Position numbers and translations under genes: made by a program. Shown here piece after piece: positions 1-9,893 of a DNA stretch of 64,000 nt (position 1 is the first letter of the stretch; each line of letters begins with the position of its first letter). Under the pieces are notes generated by a model. That model was not told the origin of the DNA. It did no database searches and was given only the letters and a program-made list of their open reading frames with translations. Source of the DNA: Azolla caroliniana (taxonomy: Eukaryota; Polypodiophyta); contig JBHGNT010000022.1 of NCBI GenBank assembly GCA_043228905.1, forward strand, positions 8,432,001 through 8,496,000, given 5' to 3'.

Positions 1-1314
1 ACCAAGTATGTCTTGGTGTTTTGCCCTTATCTCGGTATAGGTGGGGCATTTGCATGTAAAATGGTACTCATCCTCTATCTCTATCTGGCATAACCTACAT
101 ATCCTTTCCTCCCTAGGGACTCCATTAGTACGTCCATTCTCAATCTGAAGTTGGTGAGATGATATTCTAAGTTGACCAATGGCAACCCTTAGTGAATGTG
201 GTAAGAATACATCTAGATATTTTGGGCGCGTGATAAAACCTAACTCAGAGAAGTGCATAAAGTGTTCCTTATAGTACGACATTTTAGATGGGAGTGGCTC
301 TAGTGGGGTGATCCATTTATACCGAGTATAAATTTGCCATATTTCTTGGCGTATTACTTTATTACGATCCTCATGAGAGATTAAAGTGTTATCAGTCGTG
401 TGGTCGTACTTAAAGGGGGGTAGGTTATTAATGTCTAGACTGTTGGCAATAAGCCAACTCACCATCATGCCATACCATGAGCTAGTATAGCCGGACTCAT
501 ATAGTGCTTGAGAAGCCTTAAAGGCTTGGTGGGATATTCTATCAAGTGGTTGGTTATGTATCCCGTGGATAAAGACTACAAGTTGAAAAAGTGCTTCTAC
601 TAACACAAGGGGTAGAGTGAACTCAGCCCTAATAATGTCATGTAGGACCGACGATTTGCTTCGGAGTTGGCGTGATAACATCATCACCAATGGTCTCTCT
701 AATTGCGTTCACATGAAAGATGGTAGTCCTGGAGCCCAAACCGCTGATGCAGCATACATGAGAGAGGGAGTCACTAATGAGTCAAAGAGCCACCCTTTAG
801 TTCGTGGCTCTTGGAAGTATGCTTGGTGGCATTGTCTCTCGAGGAGTGAGAGGGATGCATGTCCTCTTGTAAGTCTATCCTTCGCTGCTTGTGTCATCGA
901 AAATTTACCTGAGCGGGCATTGAAAGTGACTTTGAGATAGACATATGATCCAACCACCTCAATTGGGCTATGGGAGATAGTTAGGTGACACTTAGCTCTA
1001 ACTTGGGCCGACGTGTGGAAGATAAGGACTTTAGTTTTCCCTAGATTCACTACCAATCCTCGTTGTACACAAAAGTCATCTAAGGCATTAAGGTGCCTCT
1101 GTAGGTCGTTTTCGGATTCAGAGAGCAAAACTATGTCATCCGCATAGAGCAAGATACGAACCTGCGTATCCCCAAGGACCACTCCGGTGCCTCCCTCACG
1201 AGCAATAAAATCTGTGATCTCATCAATGTAGATCCCAAAAAGCGTCGGTGATAGGGGGCAACCTTGTTTTACACCAATAGTGCTAGTGAAACGATTAGAT
1301 AGGCCACCTGGGCA
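1..1314 (-). pseudogene. LINE-A RT catalytic box, thumb and C-terminal Cys/His knuckle
   Basis: Continues the RT frame. LLYADDIVLLSES carries the YADD catalytic pair, followed by VNLGKTKVLIF (motif D region). A TGA at 709-711 follows, but the frame stays open to base 1. Near positions 60-115 the protein reads ERICRLCQIEIEDEYHFTCK, a CxxC...H...C knuckle, probably nucleic-acid binding. The end of the ORF and the 3' UTR lie outside the window. The same knuckle is kept in LINE-B at about 10930-11000. Confidence 0.92.
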
Positions 1315-2529
1315 TCAGACACACCTGGACACTTGTTCATATAGTGCGTAGATGGCCCATACCATATCATCTGGTATCCTCAAGCTTTTAAGTCTATCAA
1401 ACAACCGCTCTCTAGGGACCATGTCAAAGGCATTGCGGAAGTCCACAAAACAACAATATAGTTTCTTCTTACGAGCCTTAGTTTGGTCAATTAAGCATCT
1501 AAGTGTGAAGATATGATCAATAGTGGAGAAGGTTCGTCTAAAGCCAACCTGTTTAGGTGTACGAAGATTTAAGGTCTCCATATACTCGCTAAGCTCTGCC
1601 TCCATTACTACACCATATAATTTAGCAAGGGTATGACCTATCATAATGGTCCTATAAGTATTTGGGTCCATGGGGTCCCCCCCTTTATGTATGGGGGCCA
1701 TTGTGTTCATGGTCCATTGTGGTGGAAAACCCTCTGCGAGGGCACGATTGAAGATTAGAGTTAGCAAGGGAGCTAGGCACTCTCTCGCATATATGATGTG
1801 TTCTGCTCGCAATCCTGTGTGGTCCATGGACTTCCTATGTTGTAATTTCTTTATGACCTTCGTGACCCTAGAGGTCGTGAAGAGTGTCCCCACAGTAGGT
1901 CGTGGTGTAGAAGGCATTGGAATGGGTGGTTGGTTTGGGATTTGGTAAAGTCTCTCTGTATAAGTGTGCCAAGTTTCGGGATCTTCAATGGGTGTTTGTG
2001 GTCTTGGTTCCCGTAATCTCTTCCATGCAGTGGCACAATCGCTACTCATGAGCATATGGTAGAGTTCCCAATATTGGGATGCCTCCCATGCTCGTCTCTT
2101 ACGACGTGTCATCTTGCGCATTTCTTTACGAGCTTGTACTGAGGTAATACTACCACTGAGTTGCGATATTGTAAGTTGTCTATGTAAGCACCTACAATCC
2201 TCATCATACCATCTATTTTGTGGCATAGATCCTACTTTACCTTGATTGGAGTGTTTTGTATATGGGAAACTGCTAGCTGCTGCGGAGTGAAGGATGTGTG
2301 TGAGTTTCGTACTAAGGCTCTCTAAAGGTAGGGAGGGATCAATGGAGGAGAGATGGGCTTGAACATGTCGAGCATATATGTCAGAGAGCTCATGTGTGAA
2401 ATGTATTGTGATGTCATGGCGTGGTTGACTAGAGTTGGTGAAGTTAGAGATATCGCATTTTAGCTCGAAGTATAAGAAACTATGGTCCGCGCCAATAGGA
2501 CATGGGGCCACTCGGAAGGAGTTAATCAT
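1315..2529 (-). pseudogene. LINE-A reverse transcriptase, fingers and first palm part
   Basis: 404 residues in the same frame as the endonuclease. After a linker rich in Arg/Lys come RT blocks: NTMAPIHKGGDPMDPNTYRT, QVGFRRTFSTIDHIF and FVDFRNAFDMVPRERL, the last holding the first catalytic Asp of motif A. The frame stops at TGA 1315-1317, probably from a CGA Arg codon by C-to-T change, then continues to GCPLSPTLFGIYIDEI and the YADD box. This is the polymerase of target-primed reverse transcription. Confidence 0.92.
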
Positions 2530-2712
2530 GTGGGTAGCTTCAGGGTGTCCTATTAGATAATCGATTGTGCTTTCCCCTCCTCCATGTGGGAAACATGTGA
2601 GCTCTTCCGAACCTGGTCACTTGGCTAAACCATTATATATGACCATTAGGTGCCGACTGCTGAGTTTGAGCAAATGATGGCCAAAGCTCGTGGCGTCCGC
2701 ACCTTGATCCTT

Positions 2713-3321
2713 TCATCTACGTGTGGTGTCTATGTCTAAAGGATCGACATTTACCATTTCTAGGTTTCTATTCATTTGAAATATTGTGCATTGTCGGGAT
2801 TGGGTTCTCGCATTGAAGTCTCCTACAAGGAATACTTCTCCTTGGGAAGAATATCGGATTATGTCATCCGATAGAGGTTCATATGGGGAAGGCCCATGTG
2901 GCACTCCGTCATCAACTAATCTCGCCGTGCCAGCCAGATTATAACGAGAGCCTTTTGGGGGAAAGTAACAAATGGCAAAAAATACTGCCTTGTCCTTGCT
3001 TGTGGAGACTTTCACCCACATAAAACGAGCTTCTGGGTCTGTGCTCAATATTTCTATCCTATTATGTAGCTCCCTCCGAAACAATATTGTGACACCTCTT
3101 GATCCCCTGGTAGTGCATCGACGTGAGGTTTGTCTAAAAGCCGACTCCCAACGAAATCCTTCGACTCGTGAGAGTTCCCTATTTGGGCTTTGGTGTGTTT
3201 CTACTAGGCAAACTATATCTGATTCCTTTAATATCCCCTCTAGGCGGCCGGGGTGTGTCCAGAGTGCGCCGTTACAATTCCATAAGGTCATCCTAAGTGT
3301 GTTTTCTGTCACATGGTCCAC
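2713..3321 (-). pseudogene. LINE-A endonuclease (EEP fold), first part of ORF
   Basis: A 202-residue open stretch starting at Met 3321. Its N-terminus reads MTLWNCNGALW, the catalytic Glu lies in CLVETHQSP, and the C-terminus carries VGDFNARTQ, the Asp/Asn motif of exonuclease-endonuclease-phosphatase domains. In LINEs this domain nicks target DNA to prime reverse transcription. It ends at a TGA at 2713-2715; LINE-B has a sense TCA codon at the matching place, so the stop is secondary. Translation in the same frame continues to the RT. Inactive as it stands. Confidence 0.9.
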
Positions 3322-3516
3322 ACGCCGTCAATTAGTAGTGCGATCATTTATGATCACTCGCCCATCTCGATAAAAGAGAGAGAGAATAGAATTAGAATTA
3401 GAATTTTTATCATCCATAAAGAGGCCAAATTTGACCTATGGGACCAGAGTTTTATGTGGTCTTGATATGTGTCTCCTTCCTAAAAAGGGGTATTCATACA
3501 TTGAAGTAAACAGTCT

Positions 3517-3730
3517 CTATGGGTGAATAAAGCTTACAAATGAGCTCAACCTTCTAGGTGGTGTCTTAAGTATGGCATTTAAGTTATCACTCCCTCTTAG
3601 TATGACAACATATCTTGAATGAATTGCACTATATGCCGAGCAAGTGAAGAGCAAGTGGCATTCATCCTCTACCATGCTTTCATTGCATACTTTACATGCC
3701 TTCAAATTTGTTACATTTTGATACCATGAT
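3517..3730 (-). pseudogene. LINE C-terminal knuckle remnant, second family
   Basis: A 62-residue open frame reads KACKVCNESMVEDECHLLFT followed by C, again CxxC...H...C, the pattern seen at the C-terminus of LINE-A. The residues differ enough to mark a different LINE family. Only the tail is present; upstream minus-strand sequence toward 3780 is not recognisable. It sits beside the 5' end of LINE-A in the same orientation, possibly a target into which LINE-A inserted. Confidence 0.6.
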
Positions 3731-3782
3731 GCAACTTCAATACTTAACTTGTGAGATTGAGTGCGAAGTAGTGTAAGGGCTT

Positions 3783-3784
<2 letters not shown>

Positions 3785-3822
<38 letters not shown>
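3785..3822. repeat. (GA)n microsatellite
   Basis: Uninterrupted GA dinucleotides, 19 units. Similar CT/GA tracts occur at 5687-5730, 15642-15661, 27482-27513, 28000-28021, 29165-29194, 29530-29563, 36234-36259, 46385-46403 and 55031-55083, mostly inside or at the edges of LTRs and leaders. Confidence 0.97.
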
Positions 3823-3825
<3 letters not shown>

Positions 3826-3829
3826 ATAC

Positions 3830-4830
3830 CTTTTAAGACACTAAAGTGGTCTATAAGACCAAACATTGTGGTTCATACAAGGGAGATACCATTGCCTCTT
3901 TAAAGAAGGCTTTCGCTCACTACGCAAGGTAATGAAATATGAGGAACGACAGTGCTTAGGACTTTTCTTGCCAAAACTAAAGAGACATAGGGAAAAGTTG
4001 ATGAGTACAAAAGTACAACCCCACAAGCTCATCAACAAAGAACAATCACAATTTTCTTTAACCCCACTACTCCTAATGCCTACAAGTCAAACAAAGGCTA
4101 CACAAATGGGCTCTTGACCAAGACATAGCAAAGGGATTGCAATAGATCAAGTGTTAGCAATTTGTCATGCGCGTAGACCTTGACCCCATGGACCACGATC
4201 TCCCCACCCTTGTCATTAACAAATAAAGGCCATTATGTCCCATCATCACAAATGCTTGAGACCTCTACATTCTAGATCAACCTATACAAGAGATCTTTCG
4301 AAGACAAAAATTACAAGATATCTGACTTGAGCATCTTACATGTATCGATAACAACATTCTTTAGTCTGATTTGATCTTATTTACTGTTTTTTACTTCATA
4401 ACATTGATTTGTTCTCAAAGACAAGACCACTTACGTATTTTGTTTTCCAAGTATATAATATCAATTTGGATCACTAACACGTTCGCGTTCACAAGCGGAA
4501 GGATTGTGCACAAATGGAAGGATAAGGAATATTCTGTTTGATTTCGAGGTTTAAATAACCATTTCAGAAAACACAATGATACCGGTATCACACGTTCTCA
4601 AAATTGCATTGGAAAAGGTTAAAAATCCACCATGTCATGAAGTTGAAATTCACAAAATTTAGGCCCTAATCCAAAATTTACATTCTTTATTTTCTGGGAA
4701 AAACAAATAATGTTTTTTGTAACAAACAATCTTCATACGGAGCGACAAATTTCAAAACATAACCTTTATATCATTCGAGTCATTACAAACTTAAATTTGC
4801 TATAATTTGATACCAAAACTACATTCAAGA
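3830..4830. other. No gene recognised
   Basis: AT-rich sequence with only short chance frames. I see no protein similarity, repeat structure or LTR boundary. It lies where a 5' LTR and leader of copia copy F would be expected, but no TG...CA boundary or primer-binding site is visible. Confidence 0.5.
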
Positions 4831-4839
4831 GTTATTTGT

Positions 4840-5455
4840 ACCATTGAATACGGCAAGACCAAGCTAGAGAATACCAATGCATCGACTTGGGAAGTCATGC
4901 ATTTGAAGGCGACTGCATACATAAGGTGTTTTATAGACATGAGTCTATACAACAACTTTAATGAAGAGAACAAGGCAGATGTCCTTTGGGAGAAGATCAA
5001 CATTATGTTCGAGAATAAGAATGCCATCAACAAAGTCTCAGTGTTTTGAAAGATCATGAGACTCCGGTATTAGGATGAGTCTAGTATGGCGGAGCACCTG
5101 AATGCCTTCCAAGGACTTATCAATTAGACCACCTCTCTAGAAGTACCTCTTGTCAACGAGGTACTAGCATTGCTATTGCTTGGATCCCTTCCAGATAATT
5201 GGGAAACACTCGTTGTCACATTGGGCAACGCCGGACCGGAAGGGAAACATCTATCCCTGGAGAAGGTGAAGTTGAGCATGCTAAACGAGGAAGCTCGTCG
5301 GAAGGACAAAGACTCCATTATTGACCTGAAGGCCTTAGTCATAGAAGGTGACACAAATCGGGGAAGAGGCCGGAATAGAAGTCCCCAAAACCGAGAGAAG
5401 TCAGGGACAAGGTCGAAGTCTAGGGGGAGGCTCACATGCTTCTATTGTAAATCAG
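4840..5455 (+). pseudogene. Copia F gag (UBN2-type) fragment
   Basis: Capsid-like gag running through ASTWEVMHLKATAYIRCFID, a stop at 5047-5049, then ESSMAEHLNAFQGLIN, LLGSLPDNWETLVVTLGNA and an Arg/Ser-rich tail. It breaks at TCFYCK, just inside the expected CxxCxxxGH zinc knuckle, where the oppositely oriented element P begins. At least two internal stops (about 5048 and 5127). Closest relative in the window is the gag of element C at 39662-40372. Confidence 0.88.
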
Positions 5456-5681
5456 CATTTGGAGGGATTGATGTGGTAGGGTGTGCAGGGTCAAAGGTCT
5501 TCATGGGCTCAGGGTCTCCTCCTATGAGTCCCATGATTGTCTCTGACAACTCGTAGGAGTCCAAAATGGCAGACATTTTGAACTTCCATAGAGTGTAGTT
5601 GGTTCCATCTAGCTTTCCATCAGACAATGGAGGTGGGCGAATGCGCAGTGGAGCAGCTGCAACATTCGTGGACAAGGCCAT
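5442..5681 (-). pseudogene. Copia P gag N-terminus
   Basis: Starts at Met 5681 just inside a CT-rich leader. It reads LDGTNYTLWKFKMSAILDSY, the N-terminal pattern of copia gag (DGTNY-W), then continues about 30 residues and runs into the junction with F. The preceding primer-binding site and LTR fix orientation. It is a different copia family from F, C and H, which read TSSNYSVWK or LNSQNYADWK at this place. Confidence 0.8.
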
Positions 5682-5683
5682 TG

Positions 5684-5732
<49 letters not shown>

Positions 5733-6425
5733 TTCTCTGTGTTGCCAGGCAGCAACTGCCCGTATATACCCAATCTAGATCAACCTCTCAGCTCTGATAC
5801 CATGTTAGAAATATTGAGAATCGATTAGATAGGTATATAGAGTTACAACTACAGAGATGGGATATATGAAAACAAAACTTCTATTACATATGAGAGTATC
5901 TCACAATGGTAGTTTTCCCATGCACTCACACCTTAGAGCTTAGATAGGATATGGACCAGCTCACTACAAAATTAGTGGGGACTGATAATCAAGCCAACCA
6001 CTGTGAAAAGAAAGTGGATTGCTTTCTATGTTTGGTCTAAGTATAACATTAAATGTGCAAGTCAGTTGAGAGTAGTGGAGATATTCCTTTTTTGTCAACT
6101 GACTTGTCATTTAATATGACCAACTCCCTAGGTACAGGCTAGTGCTAGATAGTACTTATCTTGAAGTCAATGATGAATACTTCAAGACTAAGTACATCGT
6201 AACTTGCCCACAAAATATTCTAGTTGACTTGATTAGCCAATCCTATTACCTATTTCTCTCTTTCCTAAATACATTGTGTCCTATGCATCTACGGTTTCCT
6301 AGATTAACACCTTATCGACCCATATGGTCAAGTTGCACACTAGCCACTCCTCATTTGGGGCGCTATCACAAAATGTGCACTCTAAGAGCACATATGGGGA
6401 TAGATTTACAACTTGGGGCTAATCA
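5442..6425 (-). mobile_element. Copia P, 5' end only (LTR, PBS, gag start)
   Basis: Minus-strand element fragment. LTR candidate 5803-6425 starts TGATTAGCCCC and ends TTTCTAACA on the minus strand. The primer-binding site TGGTATCAGAGC follows at 5802-5791, then a CT-rich leader and a gag start at 5681. The rest is absent: it joins directly to F gag at about 5452. The LTR start is a guess from the TG and from where F coding resumes. No second LTR of this type is in the window. Confidence 0.75.
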
Positions 6426-7618
6426 TTGATTATATCGGGGAGCTGTGGCATAAGAGACTATGCCACATGAGCTAGAGGGGAATGCAAATGCTAGCCGAAA
6501 GAGAACTCCTGCCGGAGTTGAAGAAATTGCATATGGAAAAATGTGCCGACTACCTGACCGGCAAACAAAACAGAATCGCTTTCCGACCGAGGCCTCCGAT
6601 GAGGAGGAAGAATGCTCTGGAACTCGTGCATACAAATGTATGCTTGTTGATGTGAAGTCACATGCCGATGCACAATACTTTGTAACCTTCATAGATGATC
6701 ATAGTGATAAGTTGTGGGCGTACGTGCTGAAGACGAAGGATCAAGTACTGAGTGTCTTCAAGGAGTTCCAGGCGAGAACCGAGAGAGAAACCGGTTGGAA
6801 GTTGAAGGCGGTCCGAACGGACAATGGAGGAGAATACCAAGGGCAATTCGAGGAATATTCTCGATCTCAAGGTATTCGGCTAGAGTACATAGTTCTGAAG
6901 ACTCTAGAGCTAAATGGTATGGCCGAGAGAATGAACCGGACCATCATGGAAAGGGTCCAATGTATGTTGGCACATGTGACACTGCCGAAGATTTACGGGG
7001 CCGAGGCGTTGATGACAACCGTTTACATTATAAACAAGTCTCCCTCGGTTCCACTGGAAGGTGACATACCACAAAGGGTATGATCCGGCAAAGAAGTGTC
7101 TTATCAACATTTGAGGGTGTTCGGCTGCCTGGCCTATGTTCATGTAGCTAAGGACCAATGGGGGAAATTGGATCCCAAGAGCAGATCGTGTCTATTTCTC
7201 GGCTACGGCGAAGACGAATTTGACTATCGGCTATGGGACCTAATCGACAAGAAGGTTATTAGGATCCGAGATATCGTCTTTATGGAAGAAAAGACGATTG
7301 CCGACTGGGAGATGGAGAAGACAGGGTCGACATCCAAGACGATCGAGAATAGGCCTCCAGTTATCGATTCGAGCCGAGTTGATGATTGGTTGAATCAAAC
7401 AGAAGTCGATCCGACTGAAATCGGATACGAACCATTCGGCCAAATAGATAATCGACAAAATCAAGAGCCGACTGAGGAACAAGGAGAACCAGTTTGAAGA
7501 AGACAGTCGGCCAAACGAGGATCCGAATTCGATTCGGATGAAGAACCGACAGAAGAGGTCGATCCAGAGCCAAGTGCTGCAAATAGAGGAAGGAGATGCC
7601 CTCTGAGAGAGAGAAGAG
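6426..7618 (+). pseudogene. Copia F integrase and linker
   Basis: Begins with GELWHKRLCHM (pre-integrase, partly damaged). The rve core follows: YFVTFIDDHSDKLWAYVLKT with the first Asp, KAVRTDNGGEYQGQFEEYS with the second, and LELNGMAERMNRTIMERVQC with the catalytic Glu. A TGA interrupts at 7081-7083; then FGCLAYVHVAKDQWGKLDPK and the acidic linker lead to a stop at 7495 and RRCPLRERRAP, where the microsatellite takes over. Integrase would join cDNA ends to the host genome; this copy is dead. Confidence 0.9.
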
Positions 7619-7625
7619 CCCCCCC

Positions 7626-7680
<55 letters not shown>
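7619..7680. repeat. Compound (C)24(AC)19 microsatellite
   Basis: 24 C residues followed directly by 19 AC units. It lies exactly where copia F coding ends; the bases beyond do not continue the copia linker. Long overlapping frames here encode only poly-Val-Cys or poly-Gly and are not genes. Confidence 0.97.
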
Positions 7681-7682
<2 letters not shown>

Positions 7683-8340
7683 ATGGTGCTGAGTGTTGTC
7701 TCTTCTTTCGGAGATACACCTTCAATTACTATCCTGAGTAATTGGGTCAAGGAACAATGGTTGCGTAGGAAGGTAGAGTAGGATCGAACGGGCCGATCAA
7801 CCTCGAAGTGGCCGGCCACAACCGAACTTATGGTTAAAACTAGAATAGAAACGAGGACAAAGATTATTTAATTGACACAAAAAGATTGACCCAACAAAGT
7901 ATGTATTATAGTTTTACTACATCAAATGATTACACGGCTCACGACCGATAGACCAACGATATATATATAGGTCCTCTTTCTCTTATATAGCGTATACAAA
8001 TATCTCTCCTTATTCCGTACTCCCTTCCTTCTGCTGTTCCCTGCTTTATATAACTTTTGTATCTCCTTGGCGCGCTTCAACCACCTCTCTGATTTTCTAG
8101 TCTTTATTCTTGGCAACGTGTAATTCATTCAGCTACTTCCTTCACGCTCGGTCGATTCTCCTTTTCACCTACTTTTACCTACTCGTTCCTTTTAGATTCG
8201 TTTCACACTTCATAACCTTTGTCCCATGGATAACACCTGGCACGCCCGTGGGACAGTGTGTTGCACGTCGAACCCCAAAGCAAAACTTCCAAAATAGAAA
8301 TCTAAATGCTATTTAGCCGAAAAAACTTCGCTATGGTACC
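7681..8340 (-). repeat. Possible LTR-like segment, no coding
   Basis: Minus-strand sequence from 8235 to 7887 starts TGTTATCC and ends GGGTCA, a TG...CA frame of 349 bp with TATA-like stretches near 7960 and 7987. Just outside it on the minus strand is GTCCCACGGGCGTGCCAGG, which resembles GC-rich stretches bordering some plant Ty3 LTRs. There is no second copy in the window and no primer-binding site, so the call is weak. Confidence 0.3.
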
Positions 8341-8368
8341 CTCCTTCTTTCAAAATTGTGAGGATGTC

Positions 8369-8981
8369 CTATGATTGTTGCGATGAACTGGTTTGGAGAT
8401 TGGTCGTCTCTTCCGCCGTTGGCTTGGTACTCACAAGGGCGACAAGTGGCCATAACTCTGTGACCGTTTTGGCTTGTTTGCTGCTGACCGCCATGTCCTT
8501 GGCAGTGTGGGTCGCTTTCTCCAATTCGTGGTAAACCCCGACCAAGGCCGTGTTGAGGTCTGGTAGCTCGATCCGAGCACGAAAGTTTTTGGTCACGCGT
8601 TTTCGGTTGATCTTTTGTAGCTGCGACTCCTCGTCCGATTTGAGCTCGTTGGGTAATGCCCGTTGGACCATCTGTTGTTCGGCATGGTCTTGAGCCATGC
8701 GTGCCGTGGCAGCAACTTGGAGGCGAGTGAAGAAGTCGATTAACTCGTATGTCGTGCCGTGTTGTAAGATCGCGCCGAGCTCGTAGGACTCAATGGGCAA
8801 GTCCTTGAAGATCATTACTTCCTCCTCTGAGAACCGAGAAGGTTGCTCTTGCTCTGTATTTCCTAACGTAATGTGCTAAAACAGGCAATAACCTTTTACG
8901 TGCTTGAAAAGCCATCAAGGCGGCATGAACTCCGTCCCCGGTGATGATGACCCTATCGATGGCACCGCCTCTATATGCCAT
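8369..8981 (-). pseudogene. Unidentified coding remnant, part 2
   Basis: Two overlapping minus-strand open frames, 8790-8981 (MAYRGGAIDRVIITGDGVHA start) and 8369-8815 (MIFKDLPIESYELGAILQ start). The second reads ARIELPDLNTALVGVYHELE and is Ala/Glu/Lys/Gln rich with helix-like character. I do not recognise the family; a retroelement gag-like protein is possible. On the minus strand it lies just downstream of composite element E-A, whose other side (12870-13250) is also open in this orientation, so one coding region may have been split by E-A. Confidence 0.4.
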
Positions 8982-9261
8982 GATGATGATGCTTGCCTTA
9001 TTCTTTGGTGTGCTATACGCTGTCTTGATGTGGCGTGCTCAAGTGTGGGAAAAACCGGCGAAAGGGGGGGTCAAAATGTGCATGTGCAATGTGTGAGCAC
9101 ACAAAGGCAATTAATTGTGCACATGCAAAAGAAAATGGAAAAGAAAGGGTGGAAAGGAGGTATAGAAGCTCGTGTAAAAAGTAAGAGAGAGGAGAGATAA
9201 AATGTAGAGAGGAGACAGTCTATGAATTTTTAGATATAGAATTATATATTATATAAGAGAG

Positions 9262-9335
9262 AGTTAATGGAGTAGTGGATAGTCACATTAGATAGTCACA
9301 TTGACTTCTAGCTAGAGGTGCACGGTTCAAATCTG
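9262..9335 (+). repeat. tRNA-like Pol III head (A and B boxes) within E
   Basis: GAGTAGTGGATAG at 9269-9281 resembles an A box (TRGYNNAGTGG) and GGTTCAAATC at 9324-9333 is a good B box (GGTTCRANNCC). The spacing of about 40 bp fits an internal Pol III promoter. The E-B copy shows a decayed version at about 34447-34510 (minus strand). It is probably a SINE or SINE fragment carried by E, not a functional tRNA, since no acceptor stem is evident. Confidence 0.45.
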
Positions 9336-9893
9336 GTCTTACAATGTAGCGTGATTTAAGGAATTTTATTCCTTTTGCATTGAAGACAAAATTGGCAACC
9401 CCCTTTCCTTTTTTCCTATAAAAAGAGGTCGAGGGGGGCTCATTTGAGAGGACGTTTTGGGAGGAGGAGACTATCGCCATTTTTCCTTCAGAGCTCTTCA
9501 TCTTCATCTTCACCATTTCTCTCCATCTCATACCCCTTCATCCCCTCATCGCCACGTGCTCATCTTCTTCGCGTTGGCACTTGAAGTGCTCGTTTACGGT
9601 GCTTGTGAGCCCGAGCTTCATTGGTTCGACGTTGGTTCGCCCCCGTTTGTCGTTGCAAGCCCGTGTGCTCGCCATTCGGGTGGTCGTGGTTCGTTGGGGT
9701 TGGCATTTCTGTGGTGCTCGTGTGTTCGTCTTCTTCGTGTTCAGATTTGCTTTTGTCTCTAAGGGCATTTAGTATTTATGTGTTGTTGATCTTGTTGTTA
9801 ACTAGAAGTTGCCACATGGTAATCAAACCCTATTTTATAAAGGGCCCTCTTGTGTTGGAATCGAACACATATTTATTTCTTTAGCCAATATCA

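Larger units (their letters stand above)
1..3400 (-). mobile_element. LINE-A, non-LTR retrotransposon, 3' end outside window
   Basis: Read on the minus strand this is one long frame: endonuclease (2713-3321), reverse transcriptase (709-2529) and a C-terminal knuckle that runs off the window start. I see no frameshift. The frame is broken only by TGA codons, at 2713-2715, near 2625, at 1315-1317 and at 709-711. LINE-B at 9894-11600 is a second copy of the same family. The 5' end is uncertain; a short A/G-rich tract lies near 3373-3400. Domain order EN-RT-knuckle is the usual plan of plant LINEs. No host gene flanks it. Confidence 0.93.
4840..7618 (+). mobile_element. Copia copy F, split and truncated
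   Basis: A plus-strand copia of the same lineage as elements C and H. The gag part is at 4840-5455, then foreign DNA (element P, 5452-6425), then pre-integrase to integrase C-terminal linker at 6426-7618. The protease region is missing, so insertion of P was accompanied or followed by deletion. The element stops abruptly in the linker, at a poly-C/(AC)n tract where C and H read PLRERRAPRRFPE. No LTRs are seen. Confidence 0.85.

Noticed and set aside
7240-7819. Three overlapping minus-strand frames with poly-Val-Cys and poly-Gly
   Set aside because: They arise from translating the (C)n(AC)n microsatellite; no protein-like sequence beyond it.
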